64,000 nucleotides of DNA from Pseudomonas hamedanensis (lineage in GTDB: Bacteria > Pseudomonadota > Gammaproteobacteria > Pseudomonadales > Pseudomonadaceae), in contig NZ_CP077091.1 of assembly GCF_014268595.2 (NCBI RefSeq), forward strand, positions 5,314,001 through 5,378,000, written 5' to 3'. Position 1 is the stretch's first letter. The number at the start of each line of letters is the position of its first letter. Shown here one piece after another: positions 10,472 through 19,637 of this stretch. Position numbers and translations under genes: made by a program. A model generated the notes under the pieces. That model did not search any database. It was not told where the DNA came from and saw only the letters and a program-made list of their open reading frames with translations.

Positions 10472-11398
10472 TCAGGAAGTCGCTGCGGTGCTGGCCGGCG
10501 TGCTCGCTTGCGGTGCAGGAACCGGGGCCGTTGTCGGTGCCACGCGCGCCAGTTTGACATTGACCCGACGGTTCTTCGCGCGATTGGCCTTATTGGTGTT
10601 CGGCACAATGGGGTATTGCTCGCCATGGAAGCGCACGGTGATCTGTGATTCCTGGATGCCGTTGGCCTTGAAGAAATCGACCACCGCCAGCGCCCGGCGG
10701 CGCGACAACTCACGATTGGTCAACCGATTGCCGCTGTTGTCGGAATGGCCGTCGAGTTCGATGTGATTGACCGTCGGGTCGGCCTTCATATAGTCGAGCA
10801 TGACTTGCAGCTTGGCCTTGGCGGCCGGGTCCAGGTCAACGCCTTCGCCGGGAAAACCGATCTGCGATTGCTTGATCTGATCAAAATTCTGCGGCAGCAA
10901 CTTCGCCACACAGGTCTGGTAATCGTTGAACGCTTTGCTGAATTTGACCGGAAGCAGACGTACTTCCGAAACACGGCCATCGCCAGACGCGCGGCGCACT
11001 ACCGGACTGCGACCATCCAGCAATCCACTGATCAAGCCGCCGGCCTGCGATTGCGAGCTGTTGAACAGTACGTTGCCACTGCCCAGCCTGACGCTGCCCA
11101 GATTGATGTCGCCGCGCCCCGGCTGCCACGGTGCAGCGGCAGCCAGCAGCGTTGCCGACCCGCCGCCGAGCATGGCGTTGTAAGCGTTGAGACGAAAGAT
11201 CGCCTGCTCGCCGGCCTTGCGCACGAATTCGCCCGAGCCGAAATCAGTGATCGGCTGGGTCAGACGGCATTCGAACTTGTCGCCGGCGACCGTCCACTCA
11301 ATGCTCTCCAGACGAGTCTGGTACGTCAGCGCCATCGCGGGAAGGCTGGCAAACACACTGAGCAGGGCTAAATAACGCTGGCGCACGGGAGGCTCCAT
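10472..11398 (-). CDS. motY: Sodium-type flagellar motor protein MotY (OmpA-like)
   Basis: MotY-type proteins form part of the T-ring around the flagellar motor in the periplasm and bind peptidoglycan. The 308-residue protein starts at the ATG at 11398 and has a Sec signal peptide (residues about 1-24, cut after PAMA). The N-terminal domain follows (about 25-165). The C-terminal OmpA-like domain contains IELDGHSDNSGNRLTNRELSRRRALAV and ends with NRRVNVKL. A Pro/Ala/Thr-rich tail closes the protein. An upstream TTG at 11431 would extend it by 11 residues but precedes the signal peptide awkwardly. Position between argG and pyrC matches PA3526 (MotY). Confidence 0.9.
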   Translation of the reverse strand: MEPPVRQRYLALLSVFASLPAMALTYQTRLESIEWTVAGDKFECRLTQPITDFGSGEFVRKAGEQAIFRLNAYNAMLGGGSATLLAAAAPWQPGRGDINLGSVRLGSGNVLFNSSQSQAGGLISGLLDGRSPVVRRASGDGRVSEVRLLPVKFSKAFNDYQTCVAKLLPQNFDQIKQSQIGFPGEGVDLDPAAKAKLQVMLDYMKADPTVNHIELDGHSDNSGNRLTNRELSRRRALAVVDFFKANGIQESQITVRFHGEQYPIVPNTNKANRAKNRRVNVKLARVAPTTAPVPAPQASTPASTAATS

Positions 11399-11546
11399 TG
11401 GCTTGTGAAACACAAACACCGATTCACACAATGTTTACGGCATACCTTCGGGATATCGGACGCTGGCGGCAAAACTTGATAGCGAGTGCCTGCAAGAGTC
11501 TTTTCCGGTAGCATTCGCCTCAGTTTGACCCGCCTGGAATCCCCTC

Positions 11547-12593
11547 ATGTCCGACCGCCTGACCCTGCTGCGTCCCGACGACTGGCACATTCATCTTCGC
11601 GATGGTGCCGTGTTGACCAATACCGTTGCCGATGTTGCGCGCACCTTCGGTCGCGCCATCATCATGCCCAACCTGGTACCGCCGGTGCGCAACGCCGCTG
11701 AAGCCGACGGCTACCGTCAGCGCATTCTCGCTGCCCGCCCGGCCGGCAGTCGCTTTGAGCCGCTGATGGTGCTGTACCTCACCGACCGCACCCAGCCCGA
11801 AGAAATTCGTGAAGCCAAGGCCAGCGGTTTCGTGCACGCCGCCAAGCTGTACCCGGCCGGTGCGACCACCAACTCCGATTCCGGTGTCACCAGCATCGAC
11901 AAGATCTTTGCGGTGCTCGAGGCCATGGCCGAAGTCGGCATGCCGCTGTTGATCCACGGCGAAGTCACGCGCGGCGATGTCGACGTCTTCGACCGCGAAA
12001 AAATCTTTATCGATGAGCACATGCGCCGTGTCGTCGAGCGCTTCCCGACGCTGAAAGTGGTGTTCGAACACATCACCACTGGCGACGCCGTGCAGTTCGT
12101 CAACGAGGCATCGGCCAATGTCGGCGCGACCATCACCGCACATCATCTGCTCTACAACCGCAACCACATGCTGGTAGGCGGAATTCGGCCGCACTTCTAC
12201 TGCCTGCCGATTCTCAAGCGCAATACGCACCAGGAAGCCCTGCTCGACGCCGCCACCAGCGGCAGCGCAAAGTTTTTCCTCGGCACCGACTCGGCACCGC
12301 ACGCGCAGCACGCCAAGGAAGCCGCTTGCGGCTGCGCCGGCTGCTACACCGCCTATGCTGCCATCGAGTTGTATGCCGAAGCGTTCGAACAGCGTAATGC
12401 GCTGGACAAGCTCGAAGCCTTCGCCAGTCTCAACGGCCCGCGCTTTTACGGCCTGCCGGCGAACACCGATCGCATCACCCTGGTTCGTGACGAATGGACC
12501 GCCCCGACCAGCCTGCCGTTTGGCGAGCTGACCGTTATCCCGCTGCGCGCCGGTGAAAAACTGCGCTGGCGCCTGCTGGAGGAACACGCGTGA
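11547..12593 (+). CDS. pyrC: Dihydroorotase
   Basis: PyrC closes the ring of carbamoyl-aspartate to dihydroorotate in pyrimidine synthesis. The 348-residue amidohydrolase is a class II (E. coli-type) dihydroorotase. It has the metal-binding [10 protein letters not shown] near residue 10, the lysine of [11 protein letters not shown] that becomes carboxylated, HHLLYNRN, and the catalytic Asp in GTDSAPHAQ. It overlaps rnt by 4 nt (GTGA), so the two are translated as a pair. Confidence 0.98.
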   Translation: MSDRLTLLRPDDWHIHLRDGAVLTNTVADVARTFGRAIIMPNLVPPVRNAAEADGYRQRILAARPAGSRFEPLMVLYLTDRTQPEEIREAKASGFVHAAKLYPAGATTNSDSGVTSIDKIFAVLEAMAEVGMPLLIHGEVTRGDVDVFDREKIFIDEHMRRVVERFPTLKVVFEHITTGDAVQFVNEASANVGATITAHHLLYNRNHMLVGGIRPHFYCLPILKRNTHQEALLDAATSGSAKFFLGTDSAPHAQHAKEAACGCAGCYTAYAAIELYAEAFEQRNALDKLEAFASLNGPRFYGLPANTDRITLVRDEWTAPTSLPFGELTVIPLRAGEKLRWRLLEEHA

Positions 12594-13264
12594 GTGAAGA
12601 CCATTTCGACGACGAACTGGACGGTCAGAGTGGCGGCGGCCCGCGTCATCCCATGGCAGCACGTTTCCGTGGTTACCTGCCGGTGGTCGTCGACGTAGAA
12701 ACCGGTGGTTTCAACGCGGCCACCGATGCCTTGCTGGAAATTGCCGCAACCACCGTCGCCATGGATGAAAAGGGTTTCGTTTATCCAGACCACACCTATT
12801 TCTTCCGTGTCGAGCCATTCGAAGGCGCCAACGTTGAAGCGGCGGCTCTGGAATTTACCGGCATCAAGCTCGATCACCCGCTGCGCATGGCCGTCAGTGA
12901 AGAAACCGCGCTGACCGATATTTTCCGCGGCATTCGCAAGGCGTTGAAGGCCAACGGCTGCAAGCGTGCGATTCTGGTCGGGCACAACAGCAGTTTCGAC
13001 CTGGGCTTCCTTAACGCGGCGGTTGCGCGGCTGGACATGAAGCGCAACCCGTTCCACCCGTTTTCCAGTTTCGATACCGCGACGCTCGCCGGTCTGGCCT
13101 ATGGGCAAACCGTGCTGGCGAAAGCCTGTCAGGCCGCCGGCATCGATTTTGACGGTCGTGAGGCGCACTCGGCGCGTTACGACACCGAGAAAACCGCTGA
13201 GCTGTTCTGCGGCATCGTCAACCGCTGGAAGCAGATGGGCGGCTGGGAAGATTTCGACGACTGA
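12590..13264 (+). CDS. rnt: Ribonuclease T
   Basis: RNase T trims the 3' ends of tRNA and other stable RNAs. The 224-residue protein is a DEDDh exonuclease with VVDVETGGF (Asp, Glu), [11 protein letters not shown] (Asp) and [10 protein letters not shown] (His, Asp). It uses a GTG start overlapping the pyrC stop. Length is typical. A terminator follows 25 bases downstream. Confidence 0.97.
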   Translation: MSEDHFDDELDGQSGGGPRHPMAARFRGYLPVVVDVETGGFNAATDALLEIAATTVAMDEKGFVYPDHTYFFRVEPFEGANVEAAALEFTGIKLDHPLRMAVSEETALTDIFRGIRKALKANGCKRAILVGHNSSFDLGFLNAAVARLDMKRNPFHPFSSFDTATLAGLAYGQTVLAKACQAAGIDFDGREAHSARYDTEKTAELFCGIVNRWKQMGGWEDFDD

Positions 13265-13289
13265 ACGAGGTCGGACAAATCCCGCGCGT

Positions 13290-13320
13290 AAAAAAACCGG
13301 CTCACTGAGCCGGTTTTTTT
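13290..13320. terminator. Bidirectional terminator between rnt and tsaA
   Basis: aaaaaaccggctca/ctgagccggttttttt forms a near-perfect hairpin with A- and T-runs on either side, placed between convergent genes. Confidence 0.93.
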
Positions 13321-13338
13321 GTGCCTCGACGTTGCGCC

Positions 13339-13941
13339 TTACAGGCCGGCAGCGTTCTCGGTCAGGTACTTGGCAACGCCTTCTGGCGAAGCGTCCATGC
13401 CTTTGTCGCCTTTTTTCCAGTTGGCAGGGCAGACTTCGCCGTGCTCTTCGTGGAATTGCAGCGCGTCGACCAGACGGATCAGCTCTTCCATGTTACGGCC
13501 CAGTGGCAGGTCGTTGATGATCTGCGAGCGAACCACGCCTTTGTCGTCGATCAGGAAGGCGCCACGGAACGCTACGCCGCCTTCGGATTCAACGTCGTAC
13601 GCCTTGGCGATGTCGTGCTTCATGTCGGCAGCCATGGTGTATTTCACCTGGCCGATGCCGCCATTGTTCACAGGGGTGTTGCGCCACGCGTTGTGGGTGA
13701 AGTGCGAGTCGATCGACACGGCGATCACTTCAACGTTGCGTGCCTTGAAGTCTTCCATGCGGTTGTCCAGAGCGATCAGCTCGGACGGGCAGACGAAGGT
13801 GAAGTCCAGCGGGTAGAAGAACACCAGGCCGTATTTGCCTTTGATGGCCGACGACAGGGTGAAGCTGTCAACGATCTCGCCATTGCCGAGTACGGCCGGG
13901 ACGGTGAAGTCAGGGGCTTGTTTGCCTACGAGTACGCTCAT
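13339..13941 (-). CDS. tsaA: Typical 2-Cys peroxiredoxin (AhpC/TSA family)
   Basis: This cytoplasmic enzyme reduces hydrogen peroxide and organic peroxides. The 200-residue protein has the peroxidatic Cys in DFTFVCPSEL and the resolving Cys near the C-terminus in GEVCPANW, the layout of Prx1-type enzymes. The conserved RGAFLIDDKG segment is present. An SD-like aggaga precedes the ATG. It is divergent from bfd and sits in an oxidative-stress/iron cluster with bfd, bacterioferritin and grxD, the same order as PA3529 onward. Confidence 0.95.
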   Translation of the reverse strand: MSVLVGKQAPDFTVPAVLGNGEIVDSFTLSSAIKGKYGLVFFYPLDFTFVCPSELIALDNRMEDFKARNVEVIAVSIDSHFTHNAWRNTPVNNGGIGQVKYTMAADMKHDIAKAYDVESEGGVAFRGAFLIDDKGVVRSQIINDLPLGRNMEELIRLVDALQFHEEHGEVCPANWKKGDKGMDASPEGVAKYLTENAAGL

Positions 13942-14187
13942 TGATATCTCCTGGTGTAAAGACTTGAAGTTCAGGGTCCGGGCCAGCCTGTCACCCTCAG
14001 GCGACAGCCCTGTGACACGAACCCTCTTCGCAAGGGACCAACATCATACACTGCGTATTTGCGCTGTCCTCAACGGTTTTTCCCGGTCTGGCTCATCACC
14101 CGGCATTTATGCGCAAGACAAACGGCGAACCATTACCGTTCGTCAGCCTCAGGCCATTTAGCGTGGGAAGCATTCAGAAAGCACTTT

Positions 14188-14206
14188 GACAATCATTCTC
14201 GTTAAC
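14188..14206 (-). promoter_or_regulatory. Fur box upstream of bfd
   Basis: Read on the minus strand the site is GTTAACGAGAATGATTGTC. By my hand alignment 14 of 19 positions match the Fur consensus GATAATGATAATCATTATC. It lies about 50 bases before the bfd ATG, where Fur-Fe2+ would block transcription. Confidence 0.75.
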
Positions 14207-14253
14207 ATTAAGATCCATCGCAATTGAGTCACAACCAGCGACGGTTCTTACTT

Positions 14254-14472
14254 ATGTATGTTTGCCTCTGCACTGGCGTCACCGACGGACAGATCCGCGA
14301 AGCGATCTATGAAGGTTGCTGCAGCTACAAAGAAGTTCGCCAGGCCACCGGCGTCGCCAGCCAGTGTGGCAAATGCGCCTGCCTTGCCAAGGAAGTGGTG
14401 CGCGAAACCCTGACCAAGCTGCAAACCGCCCAGGCCGCGATCCCCTACCCGGTAGAATTTACTGCCGCGTAA
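14254..14472 (+). CDS. bfd: Bacterioferritin-associated ferredoxin
   Basis: Bfd carries a [2Fe-2S] cluster and passes electrons to bacterioferritin so that stored iron is released. The 72-residue protein has the four cluster cysteines in MYVCLCTGVTDGQI and SQCGKCACL (CxC then CxxC). A Fur box upstream indicates induction in low iron. A terminator follows, separating it from bacterioferritin. Confidence 0.96.
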   Translation: MYVCLCTGVTDGQIREAIYEGCCSYKEVRQATGVASQCGKCACLAKEVVRETLTKLQTAQAAIPYPVEFTAA

Positions 14473-14489
14473 ATCCCCCATTTTCCAAG

Positions 14490-14514
14490 AACCGGACTTA
14501 TGTCCGGTTTTTTT
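14490..14514 (+). terminator. Terminator after bfd
   Basis: aaccggac/gtccggtt stem with a 5-base loop and a run of seven T. Confidence 0.9.
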
Positions 14515-14672
14515 ATGCCTGAAAATCAATTGCTTAGACGCTAGACGCGGAACACAAACATTCTTATTCCGATTAATTTTCATTTATTATTCAATAACTT
14601 AGGTTTGACACTTATAAACACGAAGCTCAAACTCTGCTCTATATACGGTTATTACAGGGCAGGACTCCGATC

Positions 14673-15146
14673 ATGAAAGGCGACATTACAGTCATCCAGC
14701 ATCTCAACAAGATCCTTGCCAATGAGCTGGTCGCGATCAATCAATACTTTCTGCATGCGCGCATGTATGAAGATTGGGGCCTGAACAAGCTCGGCAAGCA
14801 TGAGTACAAAGAATCCATCGACGAGATGAAGCACGCGGACAAGCTCATCAAGCGCATCCTTTTCCTCGAAGGCCTGCCGAACGTGCAGGATCTGGGCAAG
14901 CTGCATATCGGCGAGCACACCCGCGAAATGCTCGAGTGCGACCTGCGTATCGAGAAGACCGGCCACGCTGATCTGAAAGTGGCGATCGCACATTGCGAAT
15001 CCGTCGGCGACTTCGGTAGCCGTGAACTGCTTGAGGACATTCTCGAGTCCGAGGAAGAACACATCGACTGGCTGGAAACCCAACTGGGCCTGATCGACAA
15101 GATTGGCCTGGAAAACTACCTTCAGTCGCAGATGGGCGAAGAGTGA
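14673..15146 (+). CDS. bfrB: Bacterioferritin
   Basis: Bacterioferritin oxidises Fe2+ and stores iron inside a 24-subunit shell with heme at subunit interfaces. The 157-residue protein has ferroxidase ligands in [15 protein letters not shown] and in the EEEHIDWLE helix. The heme-ligand Met is in [10 protein letters not shown]. Gene order with bfd, tsaA and grxD matches the bfrB locus of P. aeruginosa, so I use bfrB rather than bfrA. A strong terminator follows. Confidence 0.95.
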   Translation: MKGDITVIQHLNKILANELVAINQYFLHARMYEDWGLNKLGKHEYKESIDEMKHADKLIKRILFLEGLPNVQDLGKLHIGEHTREMLECDLRIEKTGHADLKVAIAHCESVGDFGSRELLEDILESEEEHIDWLETQLGLIDKIGLENYLQSQMGEE

Positions 15147-15173
15147 TCTGACATTTGCCAGATCCGAGACACT

Positions 15174-15210
15174 AAAAAGCCCCGCCCTCTTTCGAGGAGC
15201 GGGGCTTTTT
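15174..15210 (+). terminator. Terminator after bacterioferritin
   Basis: aaaaagccccgc ... gcggggcttttt hairpin with flanking A- and T-runs. Confidence 0.93.
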
Positions 15211-15242
15211 ATTGGCTGGTGCAATTCAAGCAACACCACAAT

Positions 15243-15338
15243 CCCTGTAGGAGTGAGCCTGCTCGCGATAGCGTTCTGTCAGTTATTGAATATTGACTGA
15301 CACACCGCTATCGCGAGCAGGCTCACTCCTACAGGGAG
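15243..15338. repeat. REP-type inverted repeat, family B
   Basis: The arms CCCTGTAGGAGTGAGCCTGC and its reverse complement surround a ~35-base spacer that itself pairs partly. The core gcgagcaggctc recurs at 20.8, 37.9, 40.2-40.9 and 55.8 kb. It lies at the 3' end of the minus-strand gene grxD. Confidence 0.88.
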
Positions 15339-15343
15339 GCGAA

Positions 15344-15685
15344 TCAGGCTTCGGACTTGTTCGTCGCAGCCGCTTCGACAGCTGCCTTGATGGTGCTTTG
15401 CAGCGAACCGTCAGCAGCCATCTCGGTCATGATGTCGCTGCCGCCGATCAGTTCACCGCCGACCCACAGTTGCGGGAAAGTCGGCCAGTTGGCGTACTTT
15501 GGCAGGTTGGCGCGGATTTCCGGGTTCTGCAGGATGTCCACGTAAGCGAACTTTTCGCCACAGGCCATCACAGCCTGTGCAGCTTTCGCGGAGAAGCCGC
15601 ATTGCGGGGCATTCGGCGAGCCTTTCATGTAAAGCAGAATGGTGTTGTTGGCAATCTGCTCTTTAATCGTTTCGATGATATCCAT
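15344..15685 (-). CDS. grxD: Monothiol glutaredoxin (Grx4 type)
   Basis: GrxD is a monothiol glutaredoxin that binds and delivers [2Fe-2S] clusters. The 113-residue protein carries the active-site CGFS motif (NAPQCGFSAKAAQ), the family motif WPTFPQLWVGGELIGG and a GSDIM turn. I chose the ATG at 15685 because gaggtg lies just upstream and the conserved N-terminus MDIIETIKEQI begins there. A longer upstream frame has no support. It is the last gene of the iron/redox block. Confidence 0.96.
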   Translation of the reverse strand: MDIIETIKEQIANNTILLYMKGSPNAPQCGFSAKAAQAVMACGEKFAYVDILQNPEIRANLPKYANWPTFPQLWVGGELIGGSDIMTEMAADGSLQSTIKAAVEAAATNKSEA

Positions 15686-15782
15686 GGAGCACCTCGGCTG
15701 AACTTTCCGACTCATGGGTCGGCACGGTGGCGCATTGTAACGGAATCCCGAGCGCCCTGCTCGGTCTCCCCGACAGACATCC

Positions 15783-17888
15783 TCAAGCCGCCGCCACCGT
15801 CACCGGCACGCCGTTCAATGCAGCGTTGCCCGACAGTTCGTCGAGCTGGCATTCATCGGTCAGGTCATTGGCACTCGACCCCGGCTGACTGCTGGCGATC
15901 GCCATCTGCACGCCTGGCCGTGCATGGCCCCAACCGTGCGGCAAGCTGACCACGCCTTTCATCATGTCGAGACTGGCGAGCACCTCCACTTCAATCTGCC
16001 CGACCCGCGAGCTCACCCGAACGCGCTGCCCATCGGCAAGCCCCCGGCTGGCCAGATCATCGGGGTGCATCAGCAACTGATGACGCGGCTTGCCCTTCAC
16101 CAACCGGTGAAAGTTGTGCATCCAGGAATTGTTGCTGCGCACATGGCGGCGACCGATCATCAACAGCTCATCGGCTGCCGGCGCCTGCAATGCTGCAAAG
16201 CGTGCGAGGTCGGCGAGGATTTCCGGCGGTGCAGCCTGAACACGCTGATTCGGCGTTTTCAGGCGTGTGGCCAGATTCGGTTTCAGTGCGCCAAGGTCGA
16301 TGCCGTGCGGATGATCGAACAGCGTCGCCAACGACAGTTTCTGTTCGGACGCATCGCCGTAGCGGCCCATGCGCAAACCCATGTCGATCATCTTCGCCGG
16401 CGGCGTTGTTGGCTTCAGTTCCTTGCCGGTCCGCTCGGCAAACGCCTTGGCCAGCCCGACGAAGATTTCCCAGTCGTGAAGCGCGCCTTCGGGTTTGACA
16501 AGGATCGCACGATTGAAACGCGTGACATTGCGCACCGCGAACAGATTGAACGTGGTGTCGTAGTGATCGTTCTCCAGCGCCGAGGTCGACGGCAGGATCA
16601 GATCGGCATAACGCGTGGTTTCGTTGATGTACAGATCGATGCTGACCATGAAGTCGAGGCCATCCAGCGCCTGCTCCAGTTGCCGACCGTTGGGCGTCGA
16701 CAGCACCGGATTGCCGGCTACAGTGACCAGCGCACGAATCTGCCCGTCGCCGGCGGTGAGCATTTCTTCGGCCAGCGCCGACACCGGCAACTCGCCGCCG
16801 TACTCTGGCCGCCCCGATACACGGCTTTGCCACTTGTTGAAATGCCCGCCCGAGGTCGAGGCCACCAGATCCACCGCTGGCTCGGTGCAGAGGGCGCCGC
16901 CAACACGGTCGAGGTTGCCGGTGACCAGGTTGATCAACTGCACGACCCAATGGCACAGGGTGCCGAAGGCTTGGGTCGAGACGCCCATGCGTCCGTAGCA
17001 GACGGCCGTCGGCGCGGCAGCGAAATCCCGGGCCAGTTGGCGGATCTGCCCGGCAGGCACCGCGCACAGCGGGCTCATGGCCTCGGCGGTGAATGACGCC
17101 ACGGCGCTGCGCACATCGTCCAGCCCATCGACCGGCAAGTGACTGTCGCGGGCCAGCCCTTCGCTGAACAGCGTGTTGAGCATCCCGAACAACAGCGCTG
17201 CATCGCCACCGGGGCGAACAAACACGTGCTGATCAGCCATCGCTGCAGTTTCACTACGGCGCGGATCGACCACTACCACTTTGCCGCCGCGCGCCTGAAT
17301 CGCCTTGAGACGTTTCTCTACGTCCGGCACGGTCATGATGCTGCCGTTGGAAGCCAGAGGATTGCCGCCGAGGATCAGCATGAAATCGGTGTGGTCGATG
17401 TCCGGAATCGGCAGCAACAGGCCATGGCCGTACATCAAATAGCTGCTTAAGTGGTGCGGCAATTGATCGACCGAAGTCGCCGAGTAACGATTGCGCGTCT
17501 TCAACAGGCCAAGGAAATAGTTGCTGTGGGTCATCAGCCCATAGTTGTGCACACTCGGGTTGCCCTGATAGACCGCCACCGCGTTTTGTCCATGACGCTC
17601 TTGAATCGCCGCCAGTTTCTCTGCCACCAGCGCAAACGCTTCGTCCCATTCGATCGGCAACCACTCGCTTCCGACCCGGCGCATGGGCTGGCGCAGGCGG
17701 TCCGGATCATTCTGGATGTCTTGCAGGGCCACGGCCTTTGGGCAGATGTGGCCACGGCTGAAGGTGTCGAGGGCATCGCCCTTGATCGAGGTGATCGCGA
17801 CGTTGCCATCGGTTTCTGTGGTTTCGATGGTCAGCCCGCAAATGGCTTCGCACAGGTGACACGCACGGTGATGAAGAGTCTTGGTCAT
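15783..17888 (-). CDS. Molybdopterin oxidoreductase of unknown substrate
   Basis: This 701-residue protein belongs to the DMSO-reductase/formate-dehydrogenase superfamily. A 4Fe-4S site is formed by Cys10, Cys13, Cys17 and Cys49 (CHLCEAICG ... HICPKA). Mo-pterin-binding segments include GGNPLASNGS, VVVDPRRSETA and YINETTRYADLILPSTSALE. The C-terminal MoeA/dinucleotide-binding domain has MHPDDLASRGLADGQRV and SLPHGWGH. There is no twin-Arg signal, so it should be cytoplasmic. Where FdhF has Sec/Cys the sequence reads SATSVDQLPHH, with no Cys or Sec as molybdenum ligand. It corresponds to the PA3534-type oxidoreductase. No partner diaphorase or cytochrome gene lies beside it. Confidence 0.88.
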   Translation of the reverse strand: MTKTLHHRACHLCEAICGLTIETTETDGNVAITSIKGDALDTFSRGHICPKAVALQDIQNDPDRLRQPMRRVGSEWLPIEWDEAFALVAEKLAAIQERHGQNAVAVYQGNPSVHNYGLMTHSNYFLGLLKTRNRYSATSVDQLPHHLSSYLMYGHGLLLPIPDIDHTDFMLILGGNPLASNGSIMTVPDVEKRLKAIQARGGKVVVVDPRRSETAAMADQHVFVRPGGDAALLFGMLNTLFSEGLARDSHLPVDGLDDVRSAVASFTAEAMSPLCAVPAGQIRQLARDFAAAPTAVCYGRMGVSTQAFGTLCHWVVQLINLVTGNLDRVGGALCTEPAVDLVASTSGGHFNKWQSRVSGRPEYGGELPVSALAEEMLTAGDGQIRALVTVAGNPVLSTPNGRQLEQALDGLDFMVSIDLYINETTRYADLILPSTSALENDHYDTTFNLFAVRNVTRFNRAILVKPEGALHDWEIFVGLAKAFAERTGKELKPTTPPAKMIDMGLRMGRYGDASEQKLSLATLFDHPHGIDLGALKPNLATRLKTPNQRVQAAPPEILADLARFAALQAPAADELLMIGRRHVRSNNSWMHNFHRLVKGKPRHQLLMHPDDLASRGLADGQRVRVSSRVGQIEVEVLASLDMMKGVVSLPHGWGHARPGVQMAIASSQPGSSANDLTDECQLDELSGNAALNGVPVTVAAA

Positions 17889-18022
17889 GGCCAGTCTCTG
17901 TCTTGTTCTGGGCGGGCAATCGCACCCGCGGGAACAAAACTATGGCCCGTGCGCGGATCCCGCGCCAGCGACGTTCGTCTTGTGAATCGACGGCTATCAG
18001 GTGCACCGATAAACCGGCGCGA

Positions 18023-18313
18023 TCAGTTGGGCGGCAACTGGGGTGGCGCGGCCAGCTGGATTTCCTGAATGGTTTCGATCTGCTCGTGGGCGACGTGTAC
18101 GCCGGTGAGTTCGCCGATCAACCGCCAATGCTCATCAAGCCCGGCGCTGATCGTCGCCATGCGGTCGATCATGTGCCGCCCGGCCGACTTGACCACTTCA
18201 TCTTCACTGCGCAGCAACTCGAACGACATCGAGGTGACCGACGCGGTGAGATGGGTCAGAGAGCGAGCCGTATGGCCCAGCAGTTCCATTAACAGTTGTT
18301 CTTTCGATTCCAT
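18023..18313 (-). CDS. Small conserved protein of unknown function
   Basis: This is a 96-residue protein with no recognised domain. It is mostly helical and contains conserved-looking RSLTHLTASVTSMSFELLRS and DRMATISAGLDEHWRLIGEL stretches, and ends Pro-rich. It has no signal peptide or membrane helix. It sits between the molybdopterin oxidoreductase and argF, the place of a hypothetical gene in other pseudomonads (PA3536-like). Confidence 0.7.
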   Translation of the reverse strand: MESKEQLLMELLGHTARSLTHLTASVTSMSFELLRSEDEVVKSAGRHMIDRMATISAGLDEHWRLIGELTGVHVAHEQIETIQEIQLAAPPQLPPN

Positions 18314-18713
18314 GCGGAGGCTTCCTGCGTCGCTCGAAAGTCATTTATAACCCAGCACTTTGCTTTAGCAAATGTTTCAATCTGAACATCCGACCAAGCG
18401 AATACACGGCGCCGTGGCCGTAAACCGACCAAGGCCACACCGTCGCCGCCGCGGCGCATTGCCAAGCCCGGCGGGGCCAGTGTACAAAGAGGCTCGCTGC
18501 TTTACTGAATCCGGCTTCATTTGCGCAAGTGCCACGGCACTGCGCCCTGCGAATCCTGCAAACACCGTAGCCTATTGGCGTAACGCGACATTTAGTGTCA
18601 ATATCGCGCCTTCCCCTATTTCGTCGCCCCGTGCGGCTTACGCCGCAGGTCTCGCCCGTTGTTCCGTTAAACAAGGCTTTGAGCATCTGCGGTTTGTAGC
18701 AAAAAGGTAGTCA
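18314..18713. promoter_or_regulatory. argF upstream region
   Basis: This 400-base gap between divergent genes has no convincing gene. It holds an ArgR-type site (18575-18590) and presumably the argF promoter just downstream of it. Short frames across it lack a ribosome binding site and coding bias. Confidence 0.6.
18575..18590 (-). promoter_or_regulatory. Probable ArgR half-site
   Basis: On the minus strand the sequence reads TGTCGC, eight bases, then AA, an exact match to the Pseudomonas ArgR half-site TGTCGC-N8-AA. A second related TTGACAC/TGTCAA sequence adjoins it at about 18595-18603. It lies about 125 bases before the argF start. Confidence 0.65.
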
Positions 18714-19637
18714 ATGATGAGCGCAAGGCACTTTCTCTCCCTGATGGATTGCACGCCCGAAGAGCTGGTCAGCGTGATCCGTCGAGGCGTTGAGCTCAAG
18801 GACCTGCGTAACCGCGGCGTACTGTTCGAGCCTCTGAAAAACCGCGTGCTGGGGATGATCTTCGAAAAATCCTCGACCCGTACCCGGATCTCCTTCGAGG
18901 CCGGCATGATCCAGCTCGGCGGCCAGGCGATCTTCCTGTCCCCGCGCGACACCCAACTGGGCCGTGGCGAGCCGATCAGCGACTGTGCCATCGTCATGTC
19001 GAGCATGCTCGATGCGGTGATGATCCGCACCTTCGCCCACAGCACCCTGACCGAATTCGCGGCCAACTCGCGCGTGCCGGTGATCAACGGACTGTCCGAC
19101 GACCTGCACCCGTGCCAGTTGCTGGCCGACATGCAGACCTTCCTTGAACACCGTGGCTCGATTCAGGGCAAGACCGTGGCGTGGATCGGTGACGGCAACA
19201 ACATGTGCAACAGCTATATAGAAGCGGCGATCCAGTTCGACTTCCAGTTACGCGTTGCCTGTCCTGAAGGCTACGAGCCCAACCCCGAGTTCGTCGCCAG
19301 GGCCGGCGATCGCGTGAGCATCGTCCGTGACCCGCAAGACGCGGTGCGCGGTGCGCATCTGGTTAGCACCGATGTCTGGACTTCGATGGGCCAGGAAGAG
19401 GAAACTGCCAAACGCCTCAAGCTGTTCGCGCCGTTCCAGGTCAACCGTGCGCTACTCGACCTCGCTGCCGAGGACGTGCTGTTCATGCATTGCCTGCCGG
19501 CGCACCGCGGCGAAGAAATCAGCCTCGACCTGCTCGATGACCCGCGCTCCGTCGCCTGGGATCAGGCAGAAAACCGTCTCCACGCACAGAAGGCCCTGCT
19601 CGAGTTCCTCGTCGAACCGGCATATCACCACGCATGA
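18714..19637 (+). CDS. argF: Anabolic ornithine carbamoyltransferase
   Basis: ArgF makes citrulline from ornithine and carbamoyl phosphate. The ~307-residue protein has the carbamoyl-phosphate site SSTRTR, the DLHPCQ motif, and the ornithine-site loop [11 protein letters not shown]. Two ATGs in tandem (18714 and 18717) could both start it. Upstream ArgR-type sequences point to arginine repression. It overlaps the next gene by 4 nt, so an ABC ATPase is translated from the same message. Confidence 0.97.
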   Translation: MMSARHFLSLMDCTPEELVSVIRRGVELKDLRNRGVLFEPLKNRVLGMIFEKSSTRTRISFEAGMIQLGGQAIFLSPRDTQLGRGEPISDCAIVMSSMLDAVMIRTFAHSTLTEFAANSRVPVINGLSDDLHPCQLLADMQTFLEHRGSIQGKTVAWIGDGNNMCNSYIEAAIQFDFQLRVACPEGYEPNPEFVARAGDRVSIVRDPQDAVRGAHLVSTDVWTSMGQEEETAKRLKLFAPFQVNRALLDLAAEDVLFMHCLPAHRGEEISLDLLDDPRSVAWDQAENRLHAQKALLEFLVEPAYHHA

